From Clostridium sp. (GTDB lineage Bacteria; Bacillota; Clostridia; Clostridiales; Clostridiaceae): a stretch of 6,175 bases of DNA. The notes beneath the pieces were generated by a model. That model made no database searches. It saw only the letters and a program-made list of their open reading frames with translations, and was not told where the DNA came from. The DNA is taken from contig JAAZGI010000252.1 of the NCBI GenBank assembly GCA_012511315.1, positions 1 to 6,175 on the forward strand, read 5' to 3'. The position numbers and the translations under genes were made by a program. This document shows, piece by piece, positions 6,061 through 6,175 of this stretch; position 1 is the stretch's first letter; each line of letters opens with the position of its first letter.

Positions 6061-6175
6061 ATGAAATTATCAGAAAAGATTTTAGAGTTAAGGAAAAGAC
6101 GCGGGCTGTCTCAAGAAGCGTTAGCGGAGCTTATGGGTGTATCGCGCCAAGCTATTAGTAAATGGGAAAATGGAG
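6061..6175 (+). CDS. XRE-family helix-turn-helix transcriptional regulator, 3'-truncated by the window edge
   Basis: The first 38 codons of a DNA-binding regulator. The ATG at 6061 follows a purine-rich stretch (AAGGAGAGGTG) with two overlapping Shine-Dalgarno options, 5 or 10 bases away. The visible protein starts with a basic helix ([10 protein letters not shown], residues 6-15), then the Cro/CI-type helix-turn-helix: [11 protein letters not shown] (17-27) as helices 2 and turn, and [11 protein letters not shown] (28-38) as the recognition helix with its typical W-E-N-G ending. The sequence is characteristic of Bacillota XRE regulators. What follows the DNA-binding domain (membrane segments, cupin, dimerisation domain) lies beyond the window, so the target and effector cannot be inferred. 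It is divergent from the PepSY lipoprotein gene. Confidence 0.93.
   Translation, partial: MKLSEKILELRKRRGLSQEALAELMGVSRQAISKWENG

Overview
The window looks like a chromosomal segment of an AT-rich Gram-positive bacterium (Bacillota/Firmicutes). The evidence is strong AGGAGG-type ribosome binding sites, extended -10 promoters (TGnTATAAT), two secreted proteins with lipoprotein signal peptides, U-tract hairpin terminators, a tRNA gene with encoded CCA, and a Bacillota-style XRE regulator. The genus cannot be fixed from this sequence.

Left part (1-3198, + strand): two GH13 alpha-glucan hydrolase genes lie head to tail with one base between them. The first is the C-terminal 438 codons of a neopullulanase/cyclomaltodextrinase-type enzyme (GH13_20-like, probably cytoplasmic) whose start lies before the window. 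The second is a complete 625-residue lipoprotein alpha-amylase that resembles E. coli periplasmic MalS (GH13_19-like). Together they suggest a starch/maltodextrin operon: the anchored amylase would cut glucans outside the cell and the other enzyme would process imported dextrins or cyclodextrins. A bidirectional terminator at about 3343-3392 closes the operon.

Middle part (3405-4803): a convergent minus-strand gene encodes an unrecognised four-helix membrane protein with a long Pro/Thr/Lys/Glu-rich tail, predicted cytoplasmic, and a short basic C-terminal domain. Upstream of it, on the + strand, is a tRNA-Arg(ACG) gene with its own promoter and terminator.

Right part (4804-6175): a 23-bp perfect inverted repeat, probably a bidirectional terminator, separates the tRNA from a minus-strand lipoprotein gene with a Thr/Ser-rich linker and two PepSY-like repeats. 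A non-coding stretch of about 380 bases follows, ending in a clear extended -10 promoter for an XRE-family regulator gene that runs off the right edge.

I found no CRISPR array, insertion sequence, phage gene or recognisable defence system. The points most worth a second look are the MalS-type lipoprotein amylase in a Gram-positive operon, the unrecognised membrane protein with its in-frame repeats and four A7 tracts, and the long perfect inverted repeat at 4894-4947.
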